Notes: a model not told the origin generated them from the letters alone. 31,577 bases of DNA from an uncultured Caryophanales bacterium (GCA_947168625.1 CAMVMQ010000005.1:1-31577); one strand, 5' to 3'; positions 1 through 7,807 are shown, counted from the first letter of the stretch. Translations and numbers: made by a program.

Positions 1-162
1 AATGAAAATTATAACGGCATAATATATTACTATCAAGATAAATACTATTTAAAATTAAAAAATATAACCAAAGAAAAGCATCTCTATTTAACAGAGCACT
101 CACTTCTTACCTTTCAAGACACAAATAGAATAGTTAAAGACGGCATTAAAATAAAAATATAG
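1..162 (+). CDS. C-terminal fragment of an unrecognised protein (5' end outside window)
   Basis: Frame 1 is open from the first base to a TAG at 160-162, giving the last 53 residues of a protein. The tail is rich in Tyr, Lys and Ile and ends in DGIKIKI; the beta-prone pattern (YYYQDKYYLKLKN) suggests the end of a small globular domain, but no family is recognisable from so short a piece. Codon use is like that of the neighbours. It lies 47 bases upstream of der and is followed by a run of twelve T residues (171-180 and just before), which could help end its transcript, although I see no hairpin. No function is assigned. Confidence 0.6.
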   Translation, partial: NENYNGIIYYYQDKYYLKLKNITKEKHLYLTEHSLLTFQDTNRIVKDGIKIKI

Positions 163-179
163 TATTTTTCTTTTTTTTT

Positions 180-188
180 TGATATAAT
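180..188 (+). promoter_or_regulatory. Extended -10 promoter element for der
   Basis: TGATATAAT has the TGn extension directly joined to a perfect TATAAT. No good -35 hexamer is present 17 bases upstream (160-165 is TAGTAT), so this would be an extended -10 promoter. Initiation near 195 would leave a leader of about 15 bases with the ribosome binding site inside it. Confidence 0.5.
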
Positions 189-209
189 ACAAAGGAAGAG
201 GTGAAAACT

Positions 210-1520
210 ATGAAAGTACCAAACGTAGCCATTGTCGGAAGACCAAATGTGGGAAAGTCTACCATATTTAATAAATTAATTGGAAAAAAAGTATCCATAA
301 TTGAAGATACACCAGGTGTAACAAGAGATCGTATCTACGGAACTGTAAGTTACAATAAATATAAATTTCATTTAATTGATACTGGAGGAATAGACGTATC
401 AGATGAAGACTTCAATAATGAAATAATAATTCAAGCCCGAATTGCTATTGAAGAAGCCGATACCATTCTATTTGTTGTTGATGGAATTGAAGAATTAAAT
501 CAAAATGACTTTCTAATTAGAGATATTCTAATGAAATCAGGGAAAAGAATAATAGTAGTAGTTAACAAACTTGATAATGCTAAAAGAGAAGATAATTTAT
601 ATAACTACTACGAACTAGGATTTGAAGAAGTATTACCAGTAAGTGGAGAGCACTCCCTTGGACTTTCAGATTTGTTAGATAGCATCGTTAAAAATATGAA
701 TGAAATAATTGAAGAAAAAGAGGAAGATGACCGTATAAAATTCTGTCTGATAGGAAGACCAAACGTTGGAAAAAGTAGCCTCGTAAATGCCTTAATAAAC
801 GAAGAAAAAGTAATTGTTTCACCTATCGCCGGAACTACCAGAGATGCAATTGACACCGAATTTACCTATAACAAAAAAAAATACGTTGCAATTGATACCG
901 CTGGTATTCGAAAAAGTGGCAAAATATTTGAAAAAATAGAAAAATATTCCGTTCTAAGATCAATGAAGGCGATTGAGCGAAGTGATATCTGCTTGCTTGT
1001 CATAAATGCTGAAGAAGGAATAATCGAACATGATAAACATATTGCTAGTTACGCTATTGAAGAAGGAAAACCAATTATTATTGTCGTAAACAAATGGGAT
1101 ACCGTAAACGATAAAAATGATATAAGTAGCTTTTCAAAACTCGTACGAGCTGAATTTAAATTCCTAAGCTACGCAAGTATCACATATGTATCTGCTTTAA
1201 CAAAAAAAAGAATCTTTACAATTATGCCAGAAATCGACAAAGCATATACTAATTCCCACCGAAAAATAAAAACAAACCTATTAAATGATATCATTAGAGA
1301 TGCTGTTCTATTAAAAGCCCCTCCTTCATATAAAGGAAAAAGATTAAAAATATCTTTCGTTGAACAAACAGGAATTAATCCTCCACAATTTACCTTTTTT
1401 GTAAATAGTGATAAATTAATTCACTTCTCTTACGAACGCTATCTTGAAAACAAGATTAGAGAAAATTTTGATTTTGAAGGAACACCTATTACTTTAGAAT
1501 TTAAAAATAAAAATAATTAA
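210..1520 (+). CDS. der: GTPase Der (EngA), ribosome assembly
   Basis: Der is an essential GTPase with two G domains that acts late in 50S subunit assembly. Both G domains are visible. The first has GRPNVGKST (residues 10-18), DTGG and NKLD; the second has GRPNVGKSS (182-190), DTAG and NKWD (294-297). A KH-like C-terminal domain of about 85 residues follows. The length of 436 aa equals that of the Bacillus protein. The ATG at 210 is chosen because GAGGTG (198-203) sits six bases upstream; an in-frame GTG at 201 overlaps that site and is rejected. spoVIF follows after 43 bases without a terminator, so readthrough is likely. The order der ... spoIVA ... HU also occurs in Bacillus, but gpsA, which follows der there, is absent here. 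Confidence 0.97.
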   Translation: MKVPNVAIVGRPNVGKSTIFNKLIGKKVSIIEDTPGVTRDRIYGTVSYNKYKFHLIDTGGIDVSDEDFNNEIIIQARIAIEEADTILFVVDGIEELNQNDFLIRDILMKSGKRIIVVVNKLDNAKREDNLYNYYELGFEEVLPVSGEHSLGLSDLLDSIVKNMNEIIEEKEEDDRIKFCLIGRPNVGKSSLVNALINEEKVIVSPIAGTTRDAIDTEFTYNKKKYVAIDTAGIRKSGKIFEKIEKYSVLRSMKAIERSDICLLVINAEEGIIEHDKHIASYAIEEGKPIIIVVNKWDTVNDKNDISSFSKLVRAEFKFLSYASITYVSALTKKRIFTIMPEIDKAYTNSHRKIKTNLLNDIIRDAVLLKAPPSYKGKRLKISFVEQTGINPPQFTFFVNSDKLIHFSYERYLENKIRENFDFEGTPITLEFKNKNN

Positions 1521-1563
1521 ACTATCAGACCTTTTAACATATATTATGTTAGGAGGTTTTTTT

Positions 1564-1812
1564 ATGAGTTTTTCAGATAGTTTTTTCAAAAAAGTTGAAA
1601 AAAAAACAAATGTCAGTAAAGAAGACATTTTATCACTAGCAAATAAATTAGAAAAAGGAAATATGAAAGATGAGAATACGATCAAGGAAGTTATAAATGA
1701 TTTATCAAAAATGACAGGAAGAGAAGTATCAAAAGAAAAAGAACAAAAGATAATTGATGCTATCATAAATGACAAAGTTCCAAATAATATTGACAAGATG
1801 ATTGACAGATGA
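1564..1812 (+). CDS. spoVIF: Stage VI sporulation protein F (SpoVIF)
   Basis: This 82-residue protein starts MSFSDSFFKKVEKKTNVSK and matches the pattern I know for SpoVIF (YjcC of Bacillus), including the central SLANKLEKGNMKDENTIKEV helix region and the conserved SKEKEQKIIDAIIND tail. SpoVIF acts late in sporulation in coat assembly. The ATG at 1564 is chosen because AGGAGG (1551-1556) lies seven bases upstream; an in-frame ATG at 1546 precedes that site and cannot use it. The TGA stop overlaps the next ATG (ATGA at 1809-1812), so the two genes are probably translationally coupled. No sporulation promoter is obvious in the 43 bases upstream. Family assignment is by remembered sequence pattern, not by a search. 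Confidence 0.85.
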   Translation: MSFSDSFFKKVEKKTNVSKEDILSLANKLEKGNMKDENTIKEVINDLSKMTGREVSKEKEQKIIDAIINDKVPNNIDKMIDR

Positions 1813-2447
1813 ATAATATCACCATAGGAATAATAGCTAAAGATAATACAATAGATAATACTAAATATCAAGTAATATCCAACACCAATCTAAAATATCT
1901 ACATAACAAATGCAATTATATCGGTATTCTTAATTACAATAACTCTCTAATAGACACAAAAATACTAGACATATGTGATGCCATTATTTTTCAAGGAGGA
2001 AATGATATTTATCCATATCATTTTCAAATATTAAAATACTGCATAAATAAAAACATACCAGTTTTAGGCATATGTATGGGACATCAAATAATTGGTCTAT
2101 ATAGCATTGGAAGCAACAATGATAAAGATTTAGTCAAAGTAGAAAATCATAATGATAAAGATAGAAAGCATCTTATCAAAACAATACCACAAAGTTTTAT
2201 AAATAAAGCATTAGGAAGTTCATCATTAGTAAACACAAGACATACCTATGCCATAAAAGAGATAAAAAAGCCATTTAAAGAAACATCGAAATCAGAAGAT
2301 AATATCATTGAATCAATTGAATATATTGATGATAATCACTTTGTAGTAGGAGTTCAATTTCATCCAGAAGATCTAGATAATACTGAAAACATATATAATC
2401 TATTCATTAAAGAAGCATTAAAAAGAAAAAAAAATAAACAAAATTAA
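1809..2447 (+). CDS. Class I glutamine-amidotransferase-like hydrolase (peptidase C26 type)
   Basis: The 212-residue protein has the class I glutamine amidotransferase triad: Cys89 in the nucleophile elbow GICMGHQ, and His185 and Glu187 in VQFHPED. A FQGGND segment (61-66) gives the oxyanion-side glycines. This fits the gamma-glutamyl hydrolase/PuuD-like (C26) group, which cleaves gamma-glutamyl amide bonds; the substrate is unknown. There is no synthetase domain, so it is a stand-alone hydrolase. It overlaps spoVIF by four bases and has no ribosome binding site of its own in good position, implying coupled translation and perhaps a role in sporulation (inference). It could also be an amidotransferase subunit whose partner lies elsewhere. 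Confidence 0.8.
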   Translation: MNNITIGIIAKDNTIDNTKYQVISNTNLKYLHNKCNYIGILNYNNSLIDTKILDICDAIIFQGGNDIYPYHFQILKYCINKNIPVLGICMGHQIIGLYSIGSNNDKDLVKVENHNDKDRKHLIKTIPQSFINKALGSSSLVNTRHTYAIKEIKKPFKETSKSEDNIIESIEYIDDNHFVVGVQFHPEDLDNTENIYNLFIKEALKRKKNKQN

Positions 2448-2468
2448 TAAACACAGGGCTTATTTTTT
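2446..2468 (+). terminator. Possible intrinsic terminator after the amidotransferase gene
   Basis: AATAAAC (2446-2452) and GCTTATT (2458-2464) pair with one mismatch around a five-base loop, and the second arm runs into six T residues. The stem is short and AU-rich, so termination may be partial. Confidence 0.4.
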
Positions 2469-2484
2469 AAGTTGCATTTATTAT

Positions 2485-2513
2485 TCATACTTCTACTTTT
2501 AATTACATAATAT
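2485..2513 (+). promoter_or_regulatory. Sigma-E-like promoter for spoIVA
   Basis: TCATACT (2485-2491) matches six of seven positions of the sigma-E -35 consensus (kmATATT), and CATAATAT (2506-2513) matches six of eight of the -10 consensus (CATACAmT). The spacer is 14 bases, the usual value. Initiation near 2520 leaves about 20 bases before the start codon, with the ribosome binding site inside. spoIVA is a sigma-E gene in Bacillus, so site and gene agree. Confidence 0.55.
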
Positions 2514-2540
2514 TAAGTGATAAAAGAAAAGAGGTATATA

Positions 2541-4010
2541 ATGGAAAAAAATGAAGTTATAAAAAACATCGGACAAAGATCCGGAGGTGATATATATTTA
2601 GGAGTAGTTGGAGCCGTAAGAACAGGAAAATCAACATTTATCAGAAAATTTATGGAAAATCTTGTTATCCCAAATATTGAAGATGAATATGAAAGAAAGA
2701 GATGCTTAGACGAACTTCCACAAGCAGCTGCTGGTAAAACAATCATGACAACAGAACCAAAATTCGTTCCATCAACCAGTGCCAAAATCAAAGTAGAAGA
2801 CTTCCCTATTAATATACGAATGATTGATTGTGTTGGTTATGTCATTCCAGAAGCAAAAGGATACGAAGATGAAAATGGTCCTAGACTTGTAATGACCCCA
2901 TGGTACGGGGAACCAATTCCTTTTATTGAAGCCGCCGAAATTGGAACAGAAAAAGTTATTAAAGATCACTCCACAATTGGAATAGTTGTAACCACTGATG
3001 GTTCGATAGGAGAAATACCACGAAAGGAATATGAAGAAGCAGAAAAAACAGTTGTCGATGAATTATCATCAATAGGAAAGCCTTATATTGTTCTCCTAAA
3101 TAGTACTCATCCAATGCTTCCAGATACAGAAAGTCTCGCAGAAAAATTAAAAGAACAATATAAAGTTCCAGTAATACCAATTAATATTGAAGCAATGAGT
3201 GATAGAGATATGAATAATATACTAAAAGAAGCATTATATGAGTTTCCTATCGAGCAAATAAAAGTCAATATTCCAGAATGGATAGCAATATTGAAACCAG
3301 ATAACTATATAAAAAACGAATATATAAACAAGATAAAAGATGCCGTTATTGAAGTAAATAAACTAAGAGATATAGACAAAATTAACAATAACTTTATCAC
3401 ATCTGACTATATAGCTAAATCATATATATCTGAAGTAAACACCGGTTTAGGAGAAGTAATAATTAATCTTGAAGCACCATCAGGATTATATAGTGAAGTT
3501 TTAAAAGACACTATTGGTACTTCAGTAAATACCAAAGCAGAATTACTATCATTATTCCAAGAATTGAATATAGCTAAAAAAGAATACGATCAAATAAAAG
3601 GAGCTCTAAAAATGGTAAAACAGACTGGATATGGTATTGCAACTCCATCACTTGAAGATATGAAATTAGATAAACCAGAAATCATAAAACAAGGATCACG
3701 TTATGGAGTAAAATTGAAAGCTAAGGCTCCGTCGATTCATATGATTAGAGTTGACGTCGAAAGCACTTTTGAACCAATTATAGGAAGTGAACTTCAAAGT
3801 AAAGAACTAATAGATTACCTGACAAAAAACAATAATGGTACTAACATATGGAAAAGTGAAATCTTTGGTAGAAGTCTCGATGTAATCGTTCAAGAAGGAA
3901 TACAAGCAAAATTATCAATGATGCCAGAAAACATAAGATATAAATTATGTCAAACACTATCTAAGATTATAAACAAAGGATCATCTAATATGATAGCAAT
4001 TGTATTATAA
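2541..4010 (+). CDS. spoIVA: Stage IV sporulation protein A, coat morphogenetic ATPase
   Basis: SpoIVA polymerises on the forespore surface using ATP and forms the base on which the spore coat is built. The 489-residue protein is close in length to the 492-residue Bacillus protein and can be followed along its whole length. It shows the Walker A GAVRTGKST (24-32), the DCVGY switch region, KGYEDENGPR, and the very conserved C-terminal half including KMVKQTGYGIA, GSRYGVKLKA and the final hydrophobic MIAIVL. The ATG at 2541 is chosen because GAGGT (2531-2535) is correctly spaced; the upstream in-frame GTG at 2517 would start inside the promoter-leader region. It is monocistronic between a sigma-E-like promoter and a strong terminator. 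This gene is the clearest sign of endospore formation in the window. Confidence 0.98.
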   Translation: MEKNEVIKNIGQRSGGDIYLGVVGAVRTGKSTFIRKFMENLVIPNIEDEYERKRCLDELPQAAAGKTIMTTEPKFVPSTSAKIKVEDFPINIRMIDCVGYVIPEAKGYEDENGPRLVMTPWYGEPIPFIEAAEIGTEKVIKDHSTIGIVVTTDGSIGEIPRKEYEEAEKTVVDELSSIGKPYIVLLNSTHPMLPDTESLAEKLKEQYKVPVIPINIEAMSDRDMNNILKEALYEFPIEQIKVNIPEWIAILKPDNYIKNEYINKIKDAVIEVNKLRDIDKINNNFITSDYIAKSYISEVNTGLGEVIINLEAPSGLYSEVLKDTIGTSVNTKAELLSLFQELNIAKKEYDQIKGALKMVKQTGYGIATPSLEDMKLDKPEIIKQGSRYGVKLKAKAPSIHMIRVDVESTFEPIIGSELQSKELIDYLTKNNNGTNIWKSEIFGRSLDVIVQEGIQAKLSMMPENIRYKLCQTLSKIINKGSSNMIAIVL

Positions 4011-4034
4011 AAAGGCTTATAAACTAAGCCTTTT
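4010..4034. terminator. Bidirectional intrinsic terminator between spoIVA and the permease gene
   Basis: AAAAGGCTTA (4010-4019) and TAAGCCTTTT (4025-4034) form a perfect 10-bp stem with a five-base loop. Each strand ends in a T run, so it can serve both convergent genes. The stop codons of both genes lie within it or at its edge. Confidence 0.85.
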
Positions 4035-5166
4035 CTTCTACTTTAATAGCAATTTTGTTTTTTTTAACTTTCTCATTAACTGCTTTACTAAATAAAGAAT
4101 AAAGTATTGAACATAAAGGAGTAGCAATAAGCATACCAAGTATACCGCCAATTCTTGCTCCCACAGTAACAGAAAGAAGCACCCACATACCAGGAAGCCC
4201 AATAGATTTACCAACAACCTTTGGATAAATAAAATTATTATCAATTTGTTGAAGTACAACAATAAATACAACGAAAATAATAGCCTTAACCGGACTTATC
4301 ATAAGAATAAGAAATGCTCCAAGTATTGTTCCAATAATTGATCCAAAAACAGGTATTAAAGCAGTAAATCCAACAACTACAGATACAGTTGATGCATAAG
4401 GAAGTCTAAATATAACCATGCCAATAAAACATAACGAACCAATTATCAAAGCCTCCATACACTGACCAGTAACAAAATTTGAAAAGCTTTTATTAGCCAT
4501 ATAAACAACATCATATACTTTATCAATTACTTTAGGTTTCACATAAGCATGCATAATTTTATCAAATTGTCGAACAAGAGTTTCTTTCTGTGCTATGATA
4601 TAAATAGCAAAAACAATAGATATAACAGCACTACTTACAATACCAAAGATTGAAGATGCAAATTCAGTAGTCATCGAAATAACATCTTTAGAGTTTCCTT
4701 TAATATAATCTGTAATAACTTTACCGAAATTATCAAAATACTCACTTACAGTACTAATACTACTATCTTCCATATCAAATCTATTCATAATATGTACAAC
4801 ATCTTCTTTATACTGAGGAAGAGTATCTGTAAATAAAGATAATGAATTTCTAAGCTGAGGAATAAGCATATTCATAACAAAGCTAATAATTAGAACAATT
4901 ATAATAACACTTATTAATATACTAATAGGTCTCTTAGACTTCTTCCACCAACCTTTATCCCTAATCCTACCAAAAATCTTTCGTTCAATAAAATTAACTA
5001 AAACATTAAGTATAAAAGCAAGTATTGTTCCAACAATAAATGGTGAAAAAATATTAACGATATAAGTTAAAATTTTCAAAATCTTATCAAAATTAACTAA
5101 AGCAAAAATAATTAAAGCAATATAAGTAACAACTAATAATATATCCTTTCTTGATTTAAATTTCAT
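4024..5166 (-). CDS. AI-2E family transporter (YdbI/PerM-type permease)
   Basis: This 380-residue membrane protein has the layout of the AI-2E/PerM family: two N-terminal hydrophobic helices (about 9-50), one at about 74-98, a hydrophilic helical stretch (about 100-165), then a C-terminal block of four to five membrane segments. The C-terminal block has the family-typical PVFGSIIGTILGAFLILM and QQIDNNFIYPKVVGKSIGLP regions. Members export small solutes (AI-2, or Na+/H+ exchange in some); the substrate here cannot be told. It starts at ATG 5166; an AAAGGA lies about 12 bases upstream, a rather long spacing. It is transcribed alone from a promoter at 5241-5269 and convergently with spoIVA. Confidence 0.88.
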   Translation of the reverse strand: MKFKSRKDILLVVTYIALIIFALVNFDKILKILTYIVNIFSPFIVGTILAFILNVLVNFIERKIFGRIRDKGWWKKSKRPISILISVIIIVLIISFVMNMLIPQLRNSLSLFTDTLPQYKEDVVHIMNRFDMEDSSISTVSEYFDNFGKVITDYIKGNSKDVISMTTEFASSIFGIVSSAVISIVFAIYIIAQKETLVRQFDKIMHAYVKPKVIDKVYDVVYMANKSFSNFVTGQCMEALIIGSLCFIGMVIFRLPYASTVSVVVGFTALIPVFGSIIGTILGAFLILMISPVKAIIFVVFIVVLQQIDNNFIYPKVVGKSIGLPGMWVLLSVTVGARIGGILGMLIATPLCSILYSLFSKAVNEKVKKNKIAIKVEEKA

Positions 5167-5240
5167 CTAAATTCACATTCCTTTCACTTCATTCATAGTA
5201 TGCAAAAAATATTAACTAATACCACACGTTTTCTAACCTA

Positions 5241-5269
5241 ATTGTACCATAACTGAGTAAAACATACAA
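5241..5269 (-). promoter_or_regulatory. Sigma-A promoter for the AI-2E family gene
   Basis: On the minus strand, TTGTAT (5269-5264) and TACAAT (5246-5241) are separated by 17 bases, and TGG precedes the -10, giving an extended -10. The start site would be near 5234, about 70 bases before the start codon. Confidence 0.6.
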
Positions 5270-5348
5270 TAATATTATTCTCTACTTTACAAAAGTTATA
5301 CAAATAGTTAATTTCATAAATATATTATGGTTTTTTCTTTAAAAACAC

Positions 5349-5377
5349 TTGATTTTATGCGAATTATATGGTATCTT
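5349..5377 (+). promoter_or_regulatory. Sigma-A promoter for the HU gene
   Basis: TTGATT (5349-5354) and TATCTT (5372-5377) are 17 bases apart, with a TGG extension before the -10. It lies about 55 bases before the HU start codon. Confidence 0.5.
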
Positions 5378-5433
5378 TATGATGTAAGCATAACATGACA
5401 ACATGATGCTTAAAAGAAAACGGAGGTAAAAAA

Positions 5434-5706
5434 ATGACAAAAGCTGAATTAGTAGAATTCATAGCAGAAAAAGCTGACTTAACAAAAGCTGATGCAACTA
5501 GAGCATTAGATGCAATGGTTGAAGGAGTAACAAAAGGACTAAAGAAAGAAGGAAAAGTTACTTTAGTAGGATTCGGAACTTTCACTGCTAAAAAAAGAGC
5601 TGCTAGAGAAGGAAGAAATCCACAAACTGGAGAAGCAGTTAAAATCGCAGCTAGAGTTGTTCCAGGATTCAAAGCTGGAAGCAAATTAAAAGACGCTCTA
5701 AACTAA
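5434..5706 (+). CDS. hup: HU family DNA-binding protein
   Basis: This 90-residue protein is a complete HU: it begins MTKAELVEFIAEKADLTKADA, has the core VTLVGFGTFTAKKRAAREGRNP with the DNA-binding arm motif RNPQTGE, and ends VPGFKAGSKLKDALN. HU is a dimeric nucleoid protein that bends DNA without strong sequence preference. A strong GGAGGT (5422-5427) is seven bases upstream of ATG. Codons are more strongly biased than in the neighbours (many GCT and GGA codons), as expected for an abundant protein. In Bacillus the HU gene hbs also follows spoIVA. It has its own promoter and terminator. Confidence 0.97.
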   Translation: MTKAELVEFIAEKADLTKADATRALDAMVEGVTKGLKKEGKVTLVGFGTFTAKKRAAREGRNPQTGEAVKIAARVVPGFKAGSKLKDALN

Positions 5707-5720
5707 TTTAGATTGTTTAT

Positions 5721-5745
5721 AAGAACTTCAAAAGAAGTTCTTTTT
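5721..5745 (+). terminator. Intrinsic terminator of the HU gene
   Basis: AAGAACTTC (5721-5729) and GAAGTTCTT (5734-5742) pair perfectly over 9 bp with an AAAA loop. The second arm ends in a five-T run (5741-5745). Confidence 0.85.
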
Positions 5746-5765
5746 ATATTAAAAAAGAAAGATTA

Positions 5766-6431
5766 TTATCTAATCTCTCTACTCATTGTCTCAACCTTAC
5801 CAAGAATCATATCCTCAGAAAAAACATTAAGAGCTATTGTCTGATACTTAGAATTCATTGCCTGAAGAATAACATTCTTTCCACTCTTATAAAGCCTTCT
5901 AACTGATAAAATATTACCTTTAACAGCAATAACGATATCATCTCCATTATCATAGCAATCTTTTTTCCTAAAAAACACTCTATCTCCCTTTAAATAAAAA
6001 GGGCTCATTGAATCATCCAAAAGTTTAATAGAAAGTTCATTAACTCTACTAACAGGCTCATAAGAAGCATTTTTATAAGTATTAATAATTTTCTCTCCAC
6101 GAGAAGTAATATTATTATTACCAGTCATTGTATTAACATAGCTACGAATCATTTTCTTTTCAAACAATTCCTTTTCTTCCTTTGTCATAGGAATTTCTTT
6201 AAATATATCGCTACTAATATTAAAAACTCCTGCAATATCAAAAAATATTTCAAAAGGAATATTCAGACTACCAGTTTCATACTTATGAAGGGTTTGTCTA
6301 TTTTTTTTATAACCAATTGCACGTGCCAAATCCTCTAAAGAATAATTATATTTTTCCCTATAATCCTTTAAAATACTGCTCACAAAAGGTTTTAATTCAT
6401 CACTTACTAATTCTTGTTTTCTTGTTCTCAT
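5766..6431 (-). CDS. HTH (XRE) regulator with a LexA/CI-like S24 domain lacking the catalytic Lys
   Basis: Residues 15-78 form an XRE-type helix-turn-helix (YSLEDLARAIGYKKNRQTLHKYETG). Residues 131-218 form a LexA/CI-like fold. The serine of the S24 Ser-Lys dyad is present in DDSMSP (Ser141), but the position of the catalytic Lys is Arg178 (ILSVRRLYK, where LexA has TVKR and CI TFKK). No clear Ala-Gly cleavage site is seen. Self-cleavage is therefore unlikely and the protein is probably a non-cleaved dimeric repressor. The ATG at 6431 follows AGGTG at 6441-6437; the GTG just before it is rejected. It is the last gene of an operon with two membrane proteins. No phage genes are near. A palindrome over the operon promoter (7825-7852) is a candidate binding site. 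Confidence 0.8.
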   Translation of the reverse strand: MRTRKQELVSDELKPFVSSILKDYREKYNYSLEDLARAIGYKKNRQTLHKYETGSLNIPFEIFFDIAGVFNISSDIFKEIPMTKEEKELFEKKMIRSYVNTMTGNNNITSRGEKIINTYKNASYEPVSRVNELSIKLLDDSMSPFYLKGDRVFFRKKDCYDNGDDIVIAVKGNILSVRRLYKSGKNVILQAMNSKYQTIALNVFSEDMILGKVETMSREIR

Positions 6432-6439
6432 CACTACAC

Positions 6440-7114
6440 CTACTTATCTATATATTTAACTAAAACATATAATGGAATAATTCCTAATATACTAATAATA
6501 ATCTCTATAATATATCTAACTGATACCATACCAAATAATTCTATAACAGTAAAACTACCTAAGGAAGATATAAGTACAAATACCAAACTTTCTATAAAGA
6601 AAATAACAAACGAAGTAACAACATTACTAATAATAATTACATTTCTACTCTTCCTAAAAGAATAATAAATTTCACTACCAATCAATATCATAAGAATAAT
6701 AGAAATAAAACTACCAATTATACATCTAAAATTACTAAATTCATAACCAAATAAATAATCATATATCTCATTACCAGAAAAGGTATATCCATATAAACTA
6801 ACAAAACTACCAAGTCCCAATATAACAATTGTTAAAACATATGATATTCCAAATGTATAAATAATCCGCTTCACTTCATCAATACCATATCTCTGAATAA
6901 TAACATTATTACAAAGAAATAACGCAACAACTAAAGGAATACCTATACTTATTTTAAAAAGTAAAGCATCAATACCCCCTACTGCTACAATGCTAAGCAA
7001 AGAAGAAATAAGCCCAATATATAAATATAAACCATCTTTCTTATTAATCTTATAAAAAATAATCAGTAAAAAGAAAGTAAGTATTATTTCTAACCCTAAT
7101 AACAAATAATTCAT
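6440..7114 (-). CDS. YhhQ/VUT-like integral membrane protein, copy B
   Basis: This 224-residue protein has six or seven predicted membrane helices. The segment LCNNVIIQRYGIDEVKRII (about 86-104), a helix end followed by a short loop with Tyr-Gly and a basic helix, resembles the signature of the YhhQ/VUT_1 family, whose studied members import queuosine precursors. Overall similarity is weak, so the substrate is uncertain. It is about the same length as the protein encoded just upstream and shares its layout, so the two look like diverged duplicates. The start ATG overlaps the stop of the upstream gene (ATGA at 7111-7114). The regulator gene follows after eight bases. Alternatives are an ECF-type S component or an unrelated membrane protein. 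Confidence 0.6.
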   Translation of the reverse strand: MNYLLLGLEIILTFFLLIIFYKINKKDGLYLYIGLISSLLSIVAVGGIDALLFKISIGIPLVVALFLCNNVIIQRYGIDEVKRIIYTFGISYVLTIVILGLGSFVSLYGYTFSGNEIYDYLFGYEFSNFRCIIGSFISIILMILIGSEIYYSFRKSRNVIIISNVVTSFVIFFIESLVFVLISSLGSFTVIELFGMVSVRYIIEIIISILGIIPLYVLVKYIDK

Positions 7115-7779
7115 AGCTTCACCTTCTTTATCTTCATTATTTTATCTAAAGCAAAATACATAAACATTAATATAATTGCCTTAACAAAATAATTATCAAC
7201 AGATATCAAAAGAGATTTACCATATTTAAATTTTACAACATAAGCAAAATAAGTAACTAAGAAAACATCAGCAAAAACAATACCAATTAAAACTATCATA
7301 GTTTTAATTTTCTTTTTTTTATCTATTTTCTTAAGTTCACTAAATCCATAGCACGATAATAGAAGTGAAATAGATAAACTAATAGGATACATAATAACCA
7401 TAAGCATATTATCGTAAAACAAATCTTTAAATAAAATTATATTTTCATCATATAATGACCCAGACATTAAAGATACAGTTAGTAGTAGAAATGCACATGA
7501 AAAAGCAGTAATAATTGAAATAATTACAAGTTTTCTTAGATCAGCTCTACCAAATCTATTTGCAAAATAATATAGTATCATAATAATGCCAGAATTAAAT
7601 ATAATCCCAAGATTAACATTTATTCCAAATATATTAATTAACTTGAAGGATAAAACAAACGACAAAATACAATAAATAATATCAAGCAAATATAATTCAT
7701 GTTTCCCAAAATATCTATGAATTACATAAATAAGTCCAATAGATATAACTATAAGTAATAGAAATATAATTATATTCAT
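7111..7779 (-). CDS. YhhQ/VUT-like integral membrane protein, copy A
   Basis: First gene of the operon, 222 residues with about six membrane helices. The segment ILYYFANRFGRADLRKLV (about 78-95) aligns with LCNNVIIQRYGIDEVKRII of the next gene, and the preceding helices (starting HELYLL here and DGLYLY there) also align, so the pair are paralogues. The start ATG at 7779 is chosen because AAGGTG (7793-7788) lies eight bases upstream; the TTG at 7785 is only two bases from it. Tandem unequal copies suggest a heterodimer or two related substrates (inference). The queuosine-transporter assignment rests only on this motif and topology. Confidence 0.6.
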   Translation of the reverse strand: MNIIIFLLLIVISIGLIYVIHRYFGKHELYLLDIIYCILSFVLSFKLINIFGINVNLGIIFNSGIIMILYYFANRFGRADLRKLVIISIITAFSCAFLLLTVSLMSGSLYDENIILFKDLFYDNMLMVIMYPISLSISLLLSCYGFSELKKIDKKKKIKTMIVLIGIVFADVFLVTYFAYVVKFKYGKSLLISVDNYFVKAIILMFMYFALDKIMKIKKVKL

Positions 7780-7807
7780 TTTCAAAACACCTTCTTATTC
7801 CTATTTA

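Noticed and set aside
608..856. Reading frame of 82 codons on the minus strand inside der
   Set aside because: Lies wholly within der in another frame, has no ribosome binding site and gives a low-complexity Ser/Phe-rich product; a shadow of the AT-rich gene.
1494..1871. Minus-strand hydrophobic frame across spoVIF
   Set aside because: The hydrophobic run is the antisense of Lys/Glu/Asp-rich codons; no start signal.
2513..3180. Minus-strand frames inside spoIVA
   Set aside because: Antisense to a highly conserved gene, with no promoter or ribosome binding site and no recognisable domains.
5766..7785. Prophage remnant or toxin-antitoxin system because of the CI-like regulator
   Set aside because: No integrase, attachment repeats, phage structural genes or toxin-like small frame nearby; the partners are membrane proteins and base composition is unchanged.
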